Shown: in pieces, positions 26,671 through 38,327 of the stretch
Numbering within the stretch: position 1 is the first letter of the stretch
How the letters are laid out: the number at the start of each line of letters is the position of its first letter
NCBI GenBank assembly: GCA_023630585.1
Contig: CM042539.1
Span: 21,884,755-21,948,754 of the forward strand
Reading direction: 5' to 3'
Origin: Cranoglanis bouderius
Taxonomy: Eukaryota; Chordata; Actinopteri; Siluriformes; Cranoglanididae
Length of the DNA: 64,000 nt
Program-made: the position numbers and the translations under genes
Notes under the pieces: generated by a model
Database searches by the model: none
Told to the model about the DNA's origin: nothing
The model's input: only the letters and a program-made list of their open reading frames with translations

Positions 26671-27340
26671 TTTGGGCTATATTCTGGGTCAGTGAGCATA
26701 TGTACTCAGAGGTGGTTTAAGCACATCTTTAAGTCAATTTTCTACACGTTATTTACATAATCTGATTGGTGCACACAACCAAATTATGCAAATAACCTGT
26801 ATGTAGTTCACACCTTCAAATTTGCCAGATTTTTCTTGAGCAGAGGTGTCTGAGATGGGGTTTTTCAGTAGTGTCTAGACCACTACCTTAAAAACAAACA
26901 TTTGCCTTCAAAACAAAAAATGCAGACTAAAGAAGAAAAGTTTTATTCTTTTTTGTCAAATGTAATGCAGTGTAACATGAAAGGAAGAGACAATTTAAAA
27001 ATGAAAAATAAATGATATCTGAATGAGAGATGGGAAGCATTGAAAAGATCATCTAATATGAATCTGGTATATTGCCAAAATATTGCTGCATGAATAATCC
27101 TAGTTGTAAATGCCTCATTAATCACTGCAAATTTGTTTTTATAATTTAACAATATGGTTTCCACCCTCATTAATTAGCAGCTTATAAAATAGTACTTGAT
27201 GTTTTAGCTAAACTCCCTGCATGCTTAAATCTCGCGTAACTTCTGAAAAGTGCTTAAGTCTTTAATTGCACTTGCATTTGAATACTGATATGAGCAGTTT
27301 TGGCATTACTCACTATGTATGCTTAATTCAACTCTGAATA

Positions 27341-28560
27341 CAGTGCTGTGCAAAAGTATTTGCCCCATCCTGATTTCTTCTGTTTTTGTGTAGATCTCAT
27401 ACTAAATAGTTTTAGATCTTCAAAAGAAATACAACATAAAGCAAAAAAAAAAAGTTATCCAACCCCTATCACCCATGTGAAAAACTAGTTGCCCCCTTAA
27501 ACCTAAAATCTGGTTGTGCCAGCTTTAGCAGCAATAACTGCAACCAATTGCTTCTGATAACTGGAGATCAGTTTTTCACTTACCTCTAGGACTAGGACTT
27601 ACTCCAATGCTTTTAATCATTGTCTTACTGCATAATCCAGTTGCAATTGAGTTTCAACATGAATACTAGACATTCTCCTTTAGGATTTTCTGGTAGAGAG
27701 CAGAATTCGTATTTCCCTCAATTATTGCAAGTTGCCTAGACCCTGAAGCAGCAAAGCAACCACCACAATGCCACCATTTGTGAAATTCTGTGTTTGGTTT
27801 ACACCAGTTGTAACAGGACCCCTGTCTTCCAAACAGTTCCACTTTTGACTCATCAATCCACAGAACATTCTCCCAAAAGGTTTGAGGATCATCAAGGTAT
27901 GTTTTGGCAAAATTCAGACAAGCCTTAATGTTCTTCTGGGTTAGCAGTGTTTTTGCCTCACCACTCTTCCATGGATGCCTTGGCTCTTTTGTGACTTGCT
28001 GAATGAGTAGTTGCTGTGCTCTTGGAGGAATTTTGGAAGGTCGGCCACTTCTGGGAAGGTTCACTACTGTGCCTTTGGAGTCCCAGAGCCTTTGAAATAG
28101 CTTTTTAACCCTACCCAGACTGATGTATTTAAATCACCTTCTTCCTCATAATTTCTGGAATTTCTTTCAATTTTGGCATAGTGTGTTACTAGGTAAAACC
28201 TTTTAACCAACTTCATGCAGTTGAAAAAGTTTTATTTAAGTGTTGATTTCATTGAACAGGGTTTGCAGTAATCAGGCCTGGTTGTGTCTAGTCCAGCTGA
28301 CCCACATTATGAATGCAGTTTCATAGATTTTGTGAATTATTAACTACGGGGGCAAATACATTTTCACTCAGGGCCAGTTGGTATTGGATAACTTTTTTGC
28401 TTCAATAAATAACATTGCAATTTAAAAACTGTCTTTTGTGTTTACTCAGGTTTCCTTTGTTTTATCTTAGATTTTGTTTTAGTATCTGAAACAATTTAAT
28501 ATGAGATATACACAAAAAAAGAAGAAATCAGGATGGGGCAAATACTTTTTCACAGCACTG
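27341..28560 (-). mobile_element. Tc1-like transposon with intact about 80-bp inverted repeats and TA duplication
   Basis: The ends are CAGTGCTGTGCAAAAGTATT and its inverse, flanked by TA (27339-27340 and 28561-28562). The inverted repeats run about 80 bp with few mismatches. On the minus strand the transposase remnant begins MPKLKEIPEIMRKKVI near 28177, loses frame, and continues in an open stretch (28064-27666) with NLPRSGRPSKIPPRAQQ and the first catalytic block VLWIDESKVELFG. The remaining catalytic Asp/Glu region is deleted or unreadable. It is a dead copy with mobilisable ends. Confidence 0.92.
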
Positions 28561-28675
28561 TACCAAAAGCTGGGCTTGGTAAGGTACAATTATCTTCACT
28601 CTGCCTTCATTATATATAATACCATTATGCATGATTTTTCCCCTTTTTTTCCCAATTTTAAAGTTAGTAAATTGG

Positions 28676-28756
28676 TATATAAAGAGATGTAATCTCTGTA
28701 CAGAGATTTTAGACAGAGAGAGAGAGAGAGAGAGAGAGATTACATCTCTTTATATA
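28676..28756. repeat. 22-bp perfect inverted repeat enclosing an AG array
   Basis: TATATAAAGAGATGTAATCT plus CT at 28676-28697 has its exact inverse at 28735-28756. The loop contains an AG run (about 28714-28739). Confidence 0.92.
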
Positions 28757-29241
28757 ATATTTTTTATATATGATGGAGAGAGGATGCACTGTGAATGTGA
28801 AAAATAAATTAATGTTTTATCTAGCAACCTTACCAACCCATTTTTTCACTTGACTGGCAGATGCATTAGATTCATGGCCATGTTTGTCTTCCTTGGCACA
28901 TTGGAAGAAGCCATTTGACCAATCAAGTGACAGTCAACAACAGATCTAATCAGTGACAAACAGCCTTCTGACACTGGCCCACAAATGCATCCATCATATG
29001 GCTGTGAGTAATGATTGGCGGAATGTCAACACAGTCTTTTTTGAAATCCTTGGTTGTCTTTCTTTTTTATTCTTATATGCACAGTTTTCTGCTTCTTTCC
29101 ATTTTATATTTTTCCCCATCTTTATGGTTATGCCAAGTGGCTGTCACAGCGATGGGGCAGCCAGCACCCGTTCACAATCAATTTGCAGGAATCTGCACAA
29201 AGTATAGTTTATTGAAGGAAAGCCAGAAGTGACAGGGTCAC

Positions 29242-29466
29242 TGAAAAGATTTTATTCTGAGCTGTCAGAGTCCTGATGTTCATGGTCAAAAGGTATGAGG
29301 CCAGGGTAGAACAGGGAACAATTTGGTGTACATAGTCTTTCTTGCAAATTTCTTTGAAATGTATCCAATATACCACTTGCTCACTATAATTCCTCTGAAT
29401 CACATTGGGACCAGATTGGTTTAGTTCATAGATTTGCAACTCAAGTACTAAAAGATAGTAGTGGTT
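29242..29466 (+). repeat. Dispersed duplicate, copy 2
   Basis: Partner of 26186-26496, about 3 kb away in the same orientation. It has GTATGAGGCCAGGGTAGAAC and CTTGCTCACTATAATTCCTC, but no TA array and no hAT transposase text next to it. Confidence 0.85.
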
Positions 29467-29852
29467 CTAGACCATTTCAACAGGCTGGGGCCAGTTATTC
29501 TATTAGCAGGGCCAGTTGCATTAGTTCGTCAAATAATGTAATATTCTGAATAATGTTACAAAACAACTAAATAAGTATGCTTTGGTAAGCAGAGAGAGTA
29601 GCAATGCAGAAAAACAGGGATAAAGGCAAAAAGGTGTTTTTGCCACTGTCCCTGTTTTGCTGTCTTGCTTGATATTTTTTCAAGTGCCAACAGACCCTTG
29701 TTCAGCTTCCGTCCTACTCAGCTAAAAGGAAAAAACTGTCCTCTGATCCATAGGAAAGACTTGGTCCAACCTCTTAAGTGGTCTAACCACAAAATGTGGT
29801 ATATTTTTATTTTGAGTGCTTTTTTTTCACAATAAATAATTATATTGTATAC

Positions 29853-29858
<6 letters not shown>

Positions 29859-29905
<47 letters not shown>
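29859..29905 (+). repeat. CA microsatellite left of a Tc1 end
   Basis: CA run immediately left of the Tc1 fragment at 29909. Confidence 0.95.
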
Positions 29906-29908
<3 letters not shown>

Positions 29909-29983
29909 GATCAGAACTGTTTTGGCAACTCAAGGGGGACCTATACAATATTAGGCATGTGGATTTAATGTTATGGCTAATGG

Positions 29984-29986
<3 letters not shown>
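29909..29986 (+). mobile_element. 3' end fragment of the 9.3-kb-type Tc1 element
   Basis: The text GATCAGAACTGTTTTGGCAA then GGGGGACCTATACAATATTAGGCA and a degenerate terminal repeat (TTAATGTTATGGCTAATGG) match the right end of the family seen at 9294-10348. It is sandwiched between a CA array and a TG array. Confidence 0.8.

Positions 29987-30017
<31 letters not shown>
29987..30017 (+). repeat. TG microsatellite right of a Tc1 end
   Basis: TG run starting where the Tc1 terminal repeat stops, the inverse of the CA run on its left side. Confidence 0.95.
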
Positions 30018-30018
<1 letters not shown>

Positions 30019-30119
30019 CACATGGCCAAACCTCATCGATTGTACTGAGCCTCTTCTTCCCTTGTTCTAGTTTCCAATTTTCTATCTCTTACATGTGTTA
30101 TTTTGATTATGGACTCTCA

Positions 30120-30230
30120 TTTTGATAGTGCCTGCATTTTTATTGACTCTTGCATTGAACTATGACTACTTTCCTTGGATTGCCCACAATAAAGCCCACG
30201 CTGAGAACACACTTGTGTCACGTCTCATTA
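30120..30230 (+). mobile_element. Possible LTR 3' fragment
   Basis: CTTGCATTGAACTATGACTA, a CACAATAAAGCCCACGC polyadenylation-like box and GTGTCACGTCTCATTACA resemble an LTR R-U5 end. No left half or target duplication was found. Confidence 0.25.
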
Positions 30231-30639
30231 CACAGCACAATTCAAAAAGTCACGATGAACCACTCATACCAAACATACCCAACACACATTTCTCTCTCTG
30301 TGTCTCTATCTCTTTTATCTTTTGTATTGTGCATTTTCTCTCACTTCCTTTCTCTCTCTTCATCCATGCTTCTCCTCAAAGCTAACACTGTTTTTCTTTG
30401 ATTAAAATAAAATACAAAGAAAAATCTATATAAAATAGAATTCTTTGCACAGTGCTGAATTCCTGGCTCATTTAAATGTATCTGTGATTGTCTTATTTTT
30501 ATTCTATATTATTGAATAATTGATCTACTTTTATGAATTTACTTATGTTACAAAGACAGCAATGACAATAGACATTTTGTACCAGTCGCAATGTTTGAAT
30601 CCAATACCAACTTTGTTGTCTTATTAGGGAACAGTCTTT

Positions 30640-31940
30640 TCAGCACCTCAGTGGCAGTTGAACGAGGAGTGTTTTTCTTCTTTTGGGTGCGTACCTTCAG
30701 TCCGACATCACATTCTCTCCCTTAGCTCCGAGCCTACTGCCGCCACCCTTTGGCTTTTGCTCCGTGGCTGGCAATTCCTGTGTGTACTTCTACCTGACCA
30801 CTGCCACCCACACCTTGCTTGGTGATGTTGTTGGCATCCTGCGCTTCCACCTTGTTCCTCATATCTGCTGCATCAGAGTCATATGTGGATTAATGAGATA
30901 GACCCGGTTGTGTGTGTTCCCTTTAACCTCCATTGCTCCAGAACTGTATTCCTCAGAAGGACGACGGGGTTAAATAATTCATGAACAAGAAACTTAAAAA
31001 TGTCCATAAAGAAATTACCTCCAATGTCTCTCTTCGTTCTTTGGGAATCTGCTGAGCACAGTAACAGAACACCATTAGTACGTGAGTAGCGTTTACCTTT
31101 CATGAGGGTACCTGCTCTGTTTTGAGCCCTCCTGCTATGTCTACTATGCCTTGGGGCCAGAGTTTTCCTCCCCTTTCTCCATAGGACATCCTGGTGGGGA
31201 CCCGTTTCAGGAGGTTCATCCCCAGGTCTACTACTCATTCGCCTGTAGCCTTTGTGGTCCTTTGCTCCTCAGCTGCTATGGTCAGGAAATCAATCTTGGC
31301 CTCTGCCACTGCACTTCCCAAGCTCCAGCGAGCTTCCCTCAGCCACATTTCAGACTCTGCAAGGGTGGGTGCACATGGTGGGTTCTCCACATGACTGGCC
31401 CAGACGGCCAACAAGGGCTTTCCAGCTCAAGCAGTGGATAGGGGTTCCAGGGGGAGGGAGCTTGTGATGTCCTGGGCTGCTCCGTACATGGGGAGGCTAC
31501 AGCTGGTCATCCCCTCTCCGGACAGTTGTTGTTCTGGGTGGCAAGGTAGAGGACTTTGGGGCCGGGTGAGGCTCCTTGCTCGCCGGTTCTCCCTGCTGAG
31601 TTCCAGGGATCTCTGGGCTCCAGCTGTTCTCCAGAGTCACCTGAGATTAAAACTCCAAAATCACCAGCTGTTATACCCTCTTCGCATGGTCCTGGCATGA
31701 GGATGCCCATCCTCCCTGTTTTTGGCAGTTCTTTTGAACAGGCCTCTGGCTCAAACTCCAGCAGACATTTTTCGTCATCTCTGGAGAGATCTTCGCAGGC
31801 ACAGAGCTCTTCCTCAACACATACCTTCGGTCCGATGTCACAGATGGATAGAGCCAAATACAGGGCGATCCTAGAAGAAATATTCCAGTCTACAAGAGAG
31901 TTGAGAAGGTGGTGAAGGTTCACGATGACAATGACTCTAA
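30640..31940. other. Unidentified GC-richer block, possibly a retroelement remnant
   Basis: Base composition rises clearly above the surroundings and overlapping open frames of 90-145 codons lie on both strands (31151-31441 and 31556-31915 plus; 30879-31238 and 31507-31944 minus). A near-repeat CCTTCAGTCCGACATCACA / CCTTCGGTCCGATGTCACA occurs near 30696 and 31826, which could be decayed terminal or internal repeats. No conserved domain was recognised. It runs into a Tc1 fragment at 31965. Confidence 0.35.
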
Positions 31941-31964
31941 GCAAACAATGCCAATTTTACCAGT

Positions 31965-32375
31965 GGAGTGGTTCAAAACCTGTATGCGTTAGAGTGGTCC
32001 AATCAAAGACTTCAATCTGACTGAGAATCTGTGCTGCTCAGCAATGGTCTCCATGCAATTTGACAGAGTTTGAGCAATTTTGCCAAGAAGAAAGGGCAAA
32101 GATTTCAGCATCCAAATGTGCCAATGTCTCAGAAGACTTGCAGCTGCAAATGCAGCCAAAGGTGGTTCTATTGACCTCGTTGGTTATGCAACCAACAAAT
32201 GCCTACTTTTTTGTTTATTGAATCTTTTCGTATCAGAATGATATAAAAAAAAAATAATAATGTACAAAATACTGTCAAATATTAGACGTATTGTGTAAGT
32301 CAAATGTAAAGGTCCCAACTGAGTCCATTCTATGTTGTAACAAAATGTGGAAAAGTTAAAGGGGTGTGAATACAT
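31965..32375 (+). mobile_element. 3' fragment of a Tc1-like transposon
   Basis: Reads AGAGTGGTCCAATCAAAGAC, TGAGAATCTGTG, AATTTGACAGAGTTTGAGCA and GCAGCCAAAGGTGGTTCTA, the C-terminal text of a familiar fish Tc1 transposase (SPDLNPxENLW block). An AT-rich end with GTGTGAATACATTTGT follows. The frame is broken and the 5' half is absent. Confidence 0.8.
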
Positions 32376-32559
32376 TTGTTTTATTTTTGAGACCACATTT
32401 TTCATTTAAATGCATGATATTAACTTTCGTGTAGTATAGTATCCCTACTGCAGTTAGTAAGTTATAACTTCTTCCCTACATTTATTAGCTTAATAGTACA
32501 TTTTATTAGTTAAACAAAACCTTTGTGGACCCCAACTTCAACACACTGTGTCCCTTTAT

Positions 32560-32960
32560 TTCCCTGTCATTGCCACTGCAGGATAAAACATGGCTTGCTA
32601 TTTGCAGCATTTGATCAGTGATTGATCTTCCACTCTAAAAGACTGTAAAAGCATTATTTTCATCAGTATATGGACAAATATATAATGTGCAACATAATAT
32701 GCTGACTAATCCATAACGTTATTTATCCATTAGGTTAACAGTAAAATAAAATGTCTGTTTTTGATTGGCCTGAATATATTTCACATTGACAGATAATTCA
32801 TAATGTAGATTGAATCCAGAGTCTGGCACTAATGAATATAAATTTGTAATTGGTAAGCAAATAGCTAGCACTGATGCCACAAACTATGCAATGATTTGCT
32901 TGACTTGCCACTCTGAAATCTTGTATAAGCTACAATGCTGATTGCTGACCCCTATACATT
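32560..32960. promoter_or_regulatory. Candidate conserved non-coding element
   Basis: Repeat-free stretch with CATTAGGTTAACAG, GATTGGCCTGAATATA, GATAATTCATAATG and GCACTAATGAATAT words. It sits between two Tc1 fragments yet shows no repeat text itself. Weakly supported. Confidence 0.25.
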
Positions 32961-33024
32961 ATTCATACTAGTGCTTTGACTATGTAAGTTTTATAATCCA
33001 CTTTTATAGTACACTTTTCTCGCC

Positions 33025-33745
33025 ACAGTCTTCAAGGTTGCAATCAGATTGGTTCTCTGTACTTCTGTGTTTTAATCACCATGACACAATGAGACCAGGC
33101 TTACTTCCCTTCGCAATCGGAAGATGTCCAGCAGTGCCATCAGCTCAGACCTGGCAGAAACCAGTGGGACCCTGGTACACCCATCTACTGTCCCGAGAAG
33201 TCTGGTCGGATGTGGCCTTTATGGAAGACTTGCGGCAAAAATACCTCCAATATGGAAACAAGGCCAAGCGACTAAACTATGCACGAAAACACAGGAACTG
33301 GGGTGCAGAAAAATGGCAGCAGGTGCTCTGGACTGATGAGTCCAAATTTTACATATTTGGCTGTAACAGAAGGCAGTTTGTTTGCCAAAGAGCTGGAGAG
33401 CAGTACACGAATGAGTGTCTGCAGGCAACAGTGAAGCATGGTGGAGGTTACTTGCAAGTTTGGGGCTGCATTTCTGCAAATAGATTTAGTAAATTTTAAT
33501 CTTGCAGAACCAGCCACAGTTCTTCTGGAGACTTTCACACTTACTTCTTATTCTTGCAGCAAAACCTCTCTTACGTAATATGCTGCTTTCTTTAATGACA
33601 TACAAACATTTTTCTGTAACATTTAATTTTGTGCTAGAAAACTAATGTTTGGGAATCTAAAATGTTTTTTTGTACTGACTTTAAGTGATAATTAAAGTTC
33701 ATTAAAATTTGTATTATTAAAAAAAATGTTGGCCCATATTCCAGA
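33025..33745 (+). mobile_element. Tc1-like transposon fragment with DDE first-Asp block
   Basis: An open frame at 33038-33499 includes KRLNYARKHRNWGAEKWQQ, VLWTDESKFYIFG and YTNECLQATVKHGGG, typical of Tc1 transposases. After ISAN at about 33480 the expected remainder is missing. The sequence jumps to a terminal region (CAGTTCTTCTGGAGACTTTC, TGCTGCTTTCTTTAATGACA) shared with the short element at 34797-35114. Confidence 0.85.
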
Positions 33746-34796
33746 TACATACACTGAGTTGCTAGTTTATTAGTTGCTAACCAAATATGTGATGTTTGTC
33801 TTACTATCCTTGCAAGAACCTTCCATTGACATAATTATTAATTCAGCTAATTAATGCTATGCCACACCCAGATCTAATCATAACCTTAACATCAGTAACA
33901 AAAAGAATCCAAAAAAACAAACAAAAAAAAAAAGTTACAGTTTTTGTTGAAAAAAAAGTAGTTTTTCTTTTTGGAACCAGCCAAATGCCTTGTGGAGACA
34001 TTTGGTCCCCACCACACAATTTTAATACTTTTAAGTGGCCGAACCATTTATTATCTATGGATTTTTTTTTATATATATATGTAAACACATACCTAGAAAC
34101 TAAACAGAAATGGGAATCCATATGTGTATATATTTGTATAGTTGTGGTAACCGGGTCTCTTGAGCCTGCAGCTGTATCAATATATTGGCAATTAACATTT
34201 ACTGGCACCACTTTATAGCATGTAATATGGATTCCTTCAATAGCCAATGCACAGCTGAAATTCCACACAGACACGTGTGTGATTTGTGATTCTCTTACAT
34301 CATCAAGCCTTAAAAAGTAACACCAATGTGTTTCACACCCCAGCTTCATAAATTCAGCTGATTGACAATAATTATGTGAGAGTATGTGAGGCATGACATA
34401 AGTTTATAATCCAGTCCTTGATTAAAATAAGAACTTCTCAAGAAGTGGTGCATTGCTCAGAACTTGCAGAAGAGCAGCATGAAATAGGAAAACTGTGTTC
34501 ACTCTGGCAATTATACTTCTTCAGCCTTACTGGAAAATCCCTATACAACTCGATATTTGCCTCTGGTTGCTGGAGGCAGATCCTTTTTTGGACTAAATTA
34601 ATACATTGATGGAAATTCAGGTAACACTTTCTATGAAGCACATATTACTAAATCATTATAACTTCATTTATAATTCTTTGTAAGTTGAAAATAATTATTT
34701 ATAAGCATTCTTATAAACTCTAATAATTCCTCAAAGCTCTAATAAGGTTAAATATAGGACCTATATAAGATCCTATAGGATATATGTATATAGTTT

Positions 34797-35114
34797 ATAA
34801 AGTTTTAGGCACATGCAAAGAAATGCTGTAGAGCAAAGATGCTTTCAAAATAATGAAATTATATTTTTCTACATTAAAATAAATCCCATAAAGAGCAGTA
34901 AACAGTAGTAAATGAAACAATGTCAATATCTAATGTGACAAAAAAATGAAAAGTAAAATAAAAATAGTAGACTCCGATACAATTTGTGCAGTTTTATAAG
35001 GAAATTAGCTGGTAATTAGCTGCTGCTTTCTTTAATGACATACAAAAAAGTTTCTATAACAAAGTTTGTACTAAAAAAAAAATTGGGTGCCTAAAACTTT
35101 TGCACAGTACTGTA
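34797..35114. mobile_element. Short non-autonomous Tc1-like element (MITE-like)
   Basis: The right end GTGCCTAAAACTTTTGCACA is a familiar Tc1 terminus, and the left end AAAGTTTTAGGCACATGCAA is its partial inverse. There is no coding capacity in about 320 bp. It shares TGCTGCTTTCTTTAATGACA with 33575-33600. Confidence 0.7.
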
Positions 35115-35119
35115 TATAA

Positions 35120-36937
35120 GGAATTATTACAAACTTATAAAGAATTGTAATGATTTATGAAAATGGGTTTCACAGAAAGCGATCTTTTTGAAATATGGAT
35201 TATTATATAAACTGGAATTCAGCTTTGCTTTATGCAGTCTTATTTCAGAAAATATCAAACATAAGAAAATAAATCATAACAGCTAGTCTCTACTGGTATG
35301 CGGTCTTGTTTATACCATCAGATCGAGTTTCATTTCTTAACATATTTATCTTCGCTTGCGAAATCAATGTGACACCAAAAATGTGAAACCAAGTAAAGAA
35401 AAAAAATCAACCTTCAGTGGACTGCCAACTGCTGTAAGAACATAAGCATGGCAGAAAAAGAGAGGATAACAGATTAGTAAAGCATGTGTTGGCTTAGTGC
35501 TTGTTTTGACAGGGATGACCAACAAATAGGATTAAAATGTTTCATCACAGCACACCATGACATCATTATCTCCATAGCTTGTCATAGATTCTCCTGTTTT
35601 CTTCAGTCCAACACGCCTACAAAAATGCTCTCATACTTACTAATTTGTAACATTCTGTCTGACCCAAGTATGAAAAGATTAACATTATCACTAGGATGGG
35701 GTTTGTGCTTATTTCTTATGACTTAACCCTTGGGCGTCTGGGGCTGTTTTGGCCATTTTTGTATGTTTGTAATTTTGCCTACATAGTATAAAACCTTGAA
35801 CCATGAACGTGAATCTTTTTTGCCAACACAATTTGGCCAATATGCCCTGATAAATAATTTTTCATGTAAACATACTTAAACAGTACAAGAGAGGCTGAAA
35901 ATGGCAAAGATATTCCAATAAATGCAATGCCAATTGCCTAGAATGACATCATTTTTGTGGCATTGTTGAGGGTGTGATCGATGACCTCTGTGTTTTAAAT
36001 TATTCAAGTTGAGTTGAATTATTTTTTCTAGTTATTTTCATATTGTCACATTCATAGACAAAGTGTTAATTTGCATACCAATGACCCCTGGTGGCTGCCT
36101 TGTTATTTTGATTTTGAATTCTGAATGTTTTATTAGCACAAGTGTTTGCTGTGAATGAAAGGATGTGTTTATACTGTTTATACTGTACTGGATGTGTATA
36201 TTGTCCATATAGACATGTGTTCTACTGACATGTTATTTTGTTTGTTTATGTCTAGTGAATGTCTTACCCCCTGTCGCTTTTACTAATTCTAGCACTTCTG
36301 TGGTGAATCACCAAGACTGTTTTGGTGTGAGTTTCCAAATAAATGAGCAAATTCTTTGTTTTGTCTTTGCTTCTGGGTCAAGCTTCTTCCTCACAGATGC
36401 CACAATATTTCTCTCTTTCTGGTCTGTTTCTTAGCATTCAGGTTTCCTGGTGTTTTTAGTGTTTTGGAAGTGCAAATGATCTTCATAGAATATTTCAATA
36501 AGGTTTTTAGGATGAAAATAGAATACACGCAGACATCAAGAATATCACGTTTAGTACAGTTCCATATCCCATAACAGTTCCTTCTCCCAATAGTCTTCAT
36601 TATTCACATTGTTCCACTGTTGCACAAGATATGAAAGTACAAATCAAACACATGCACATGCAGACACAGACTTGAAATTCTATTTCTGTAAGGTATTTCT
36701 ATTGACTTGACTGTAGCTAAATAATGTTAGGCCTATACCTAATATACCTAATATAGAATATTATCATTCAGTATGGTCTATTTTCCTAATGTGTAGGAAA
36801 GGTTTTCATTTACTACTGCTTTTATTATAACCTGCTAGGTATATCCCAGAAAGTATGGGACAAAAATCAAGACAGTCAGCAAAGCCACATAAAAACACTG
36901 AATGTTTTGGCAGTGTTTTAAAAATATATGCTAAATC

Positions 36938-37000
<63 letters not shown>

Positions 37001-37840
37001 CATATTCTCAAAACCCATTTTTAGAACCCAGAAATAAATACAACAAAATGAGAATGTGATTCCAATGATACCACTGCATTTAGATGTTTTGTTCATGATT
37101 TCCGAATGTTTTTTTATTATTATTATTATTTAAAAATTCATGGGTTTTCCTTTTTAGCATTCCTAAGAATATTCCTTTATTAAATTATTACATCAATGTC
37201 TTGAGATTTTCATCTCCTTGCAGAATACTTAAGTAGTTGAAATACAATTTAATGCAAAGTAAAAAAAAAAATGTAATTTACAACATTCAATAGTTTCAGC
37301 CACAGTAATGACAGCTGCTCACCGTGCTTGCCAGAGAGATCCCAGACCTGTCAAGTTCAACTGCTTGGTGATTCATCAGGCCAGATGCTAAGGCATTGCT
37401 AATGGATGGGGTGGCAGAATGGTACAGATGAGAGTAAGTGAATGGCAGAATGAGTCTGGGGAGTTAGAGAGTATGGAAAAGCAATAATCAGTAGCTTAGC
37501 TAGCACTTTTGAAAAGATGGAAAATAAAACGCAGTCAAAACAGTTTCCAAATACAGGTTCAAATTCAAAAAAAGTGGGATTGAACAATCAACTCTTCCAA
37601 ACATTTCGCATTTCGTTCTTTCAATTGGGGTGTTGGGGTGAATTCCTAACTACCAATTCATGATTACATTACCCCACCCAAGTTAAAGTTCATTATGGTA
37701 AAATTAAATGTTATGCACTGTGTAACTCATTCATCCTAACAACTCAATGGATATGGTGGATTCACTGAAGGACATTTTTATGAGTAGTTCATGTTGTGAT
37801 TTAACAAACTTAAAATTAAAAGACTAAAAAATTAAAAAAA
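35120..37840. other. Unique AT-rich sequence, no gene seen
   Basis: Only the TA run at 36941-36995 stands out. No coding or repeat family recognised. Confidence 0.45.
36941..36995 (+). repeat. TA microsatellite
   Basis: Perfect TA repeat of about 55 bases. Confidence 0.95.
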
Positions 37841-37841
37841 T

Positions 37842-38280
37842 TGTTAGAGAACCCTTCGCACGCAGAGTCGCTCGTGAAGCGAGCGGCTGACTCCTGGAGT
37901 CGTTCGCTGCACGAACACTTCCGCATTCCATTCTCCGCGCCAACGTTGAAGACTATCATTTTGTTTACCTCCGCCATGTGCTCTTTTGTTTTTGTTTGAT
38001 GTCATGTCTCTGCCCTCATTTGTTTATTGGTTCTCTGTTTTTGGTTTGTGTCATGTTTCCACCCCTGTGTGTTCATTGGTTTATCATTTATTGTTTCATT
38101 ATTAGTTACAGGTGGTTTGAGTTACAGCTTGGTTAGTTTGATTATTTAAACCATTTCTTTTGTCCGCTTCTTCGCGGAGTATTGCATACCGAAATACCTA
38201 ACTTTTGGATCTATGCCTCGCCCTTGTGTCAAAAACAGGGAACAAGGAGCTACTATTTCTGCTCGCGGGACTGTTTTAAG
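37842..38280 (+). mobile_element. LTR fragment related to the solo LTR at 20210-20937
   Basis: The fragment begins TGTTAGAGAACCC. It shares TTTGTTTAC, GCCATGTGCTC and GTCATGT with the LTR at 20210-20937 read on its own strand, and both have GGAGTATT after a TTTAAACC box. A short GC-rich inverted repeat CGCTCG-TGAAG-CGAGCG is present near 37869. The similarity fades after about 38185, and the ELQPE-type array begins 140 bases further on. No right LTR or TSD was found. Confidence 0.6.
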
Positions 38281-38327
38281 GACAGCTGGTGAGTCCATAA
38301 GCAGCTCCATAGGCGGGCACCCCCAGA

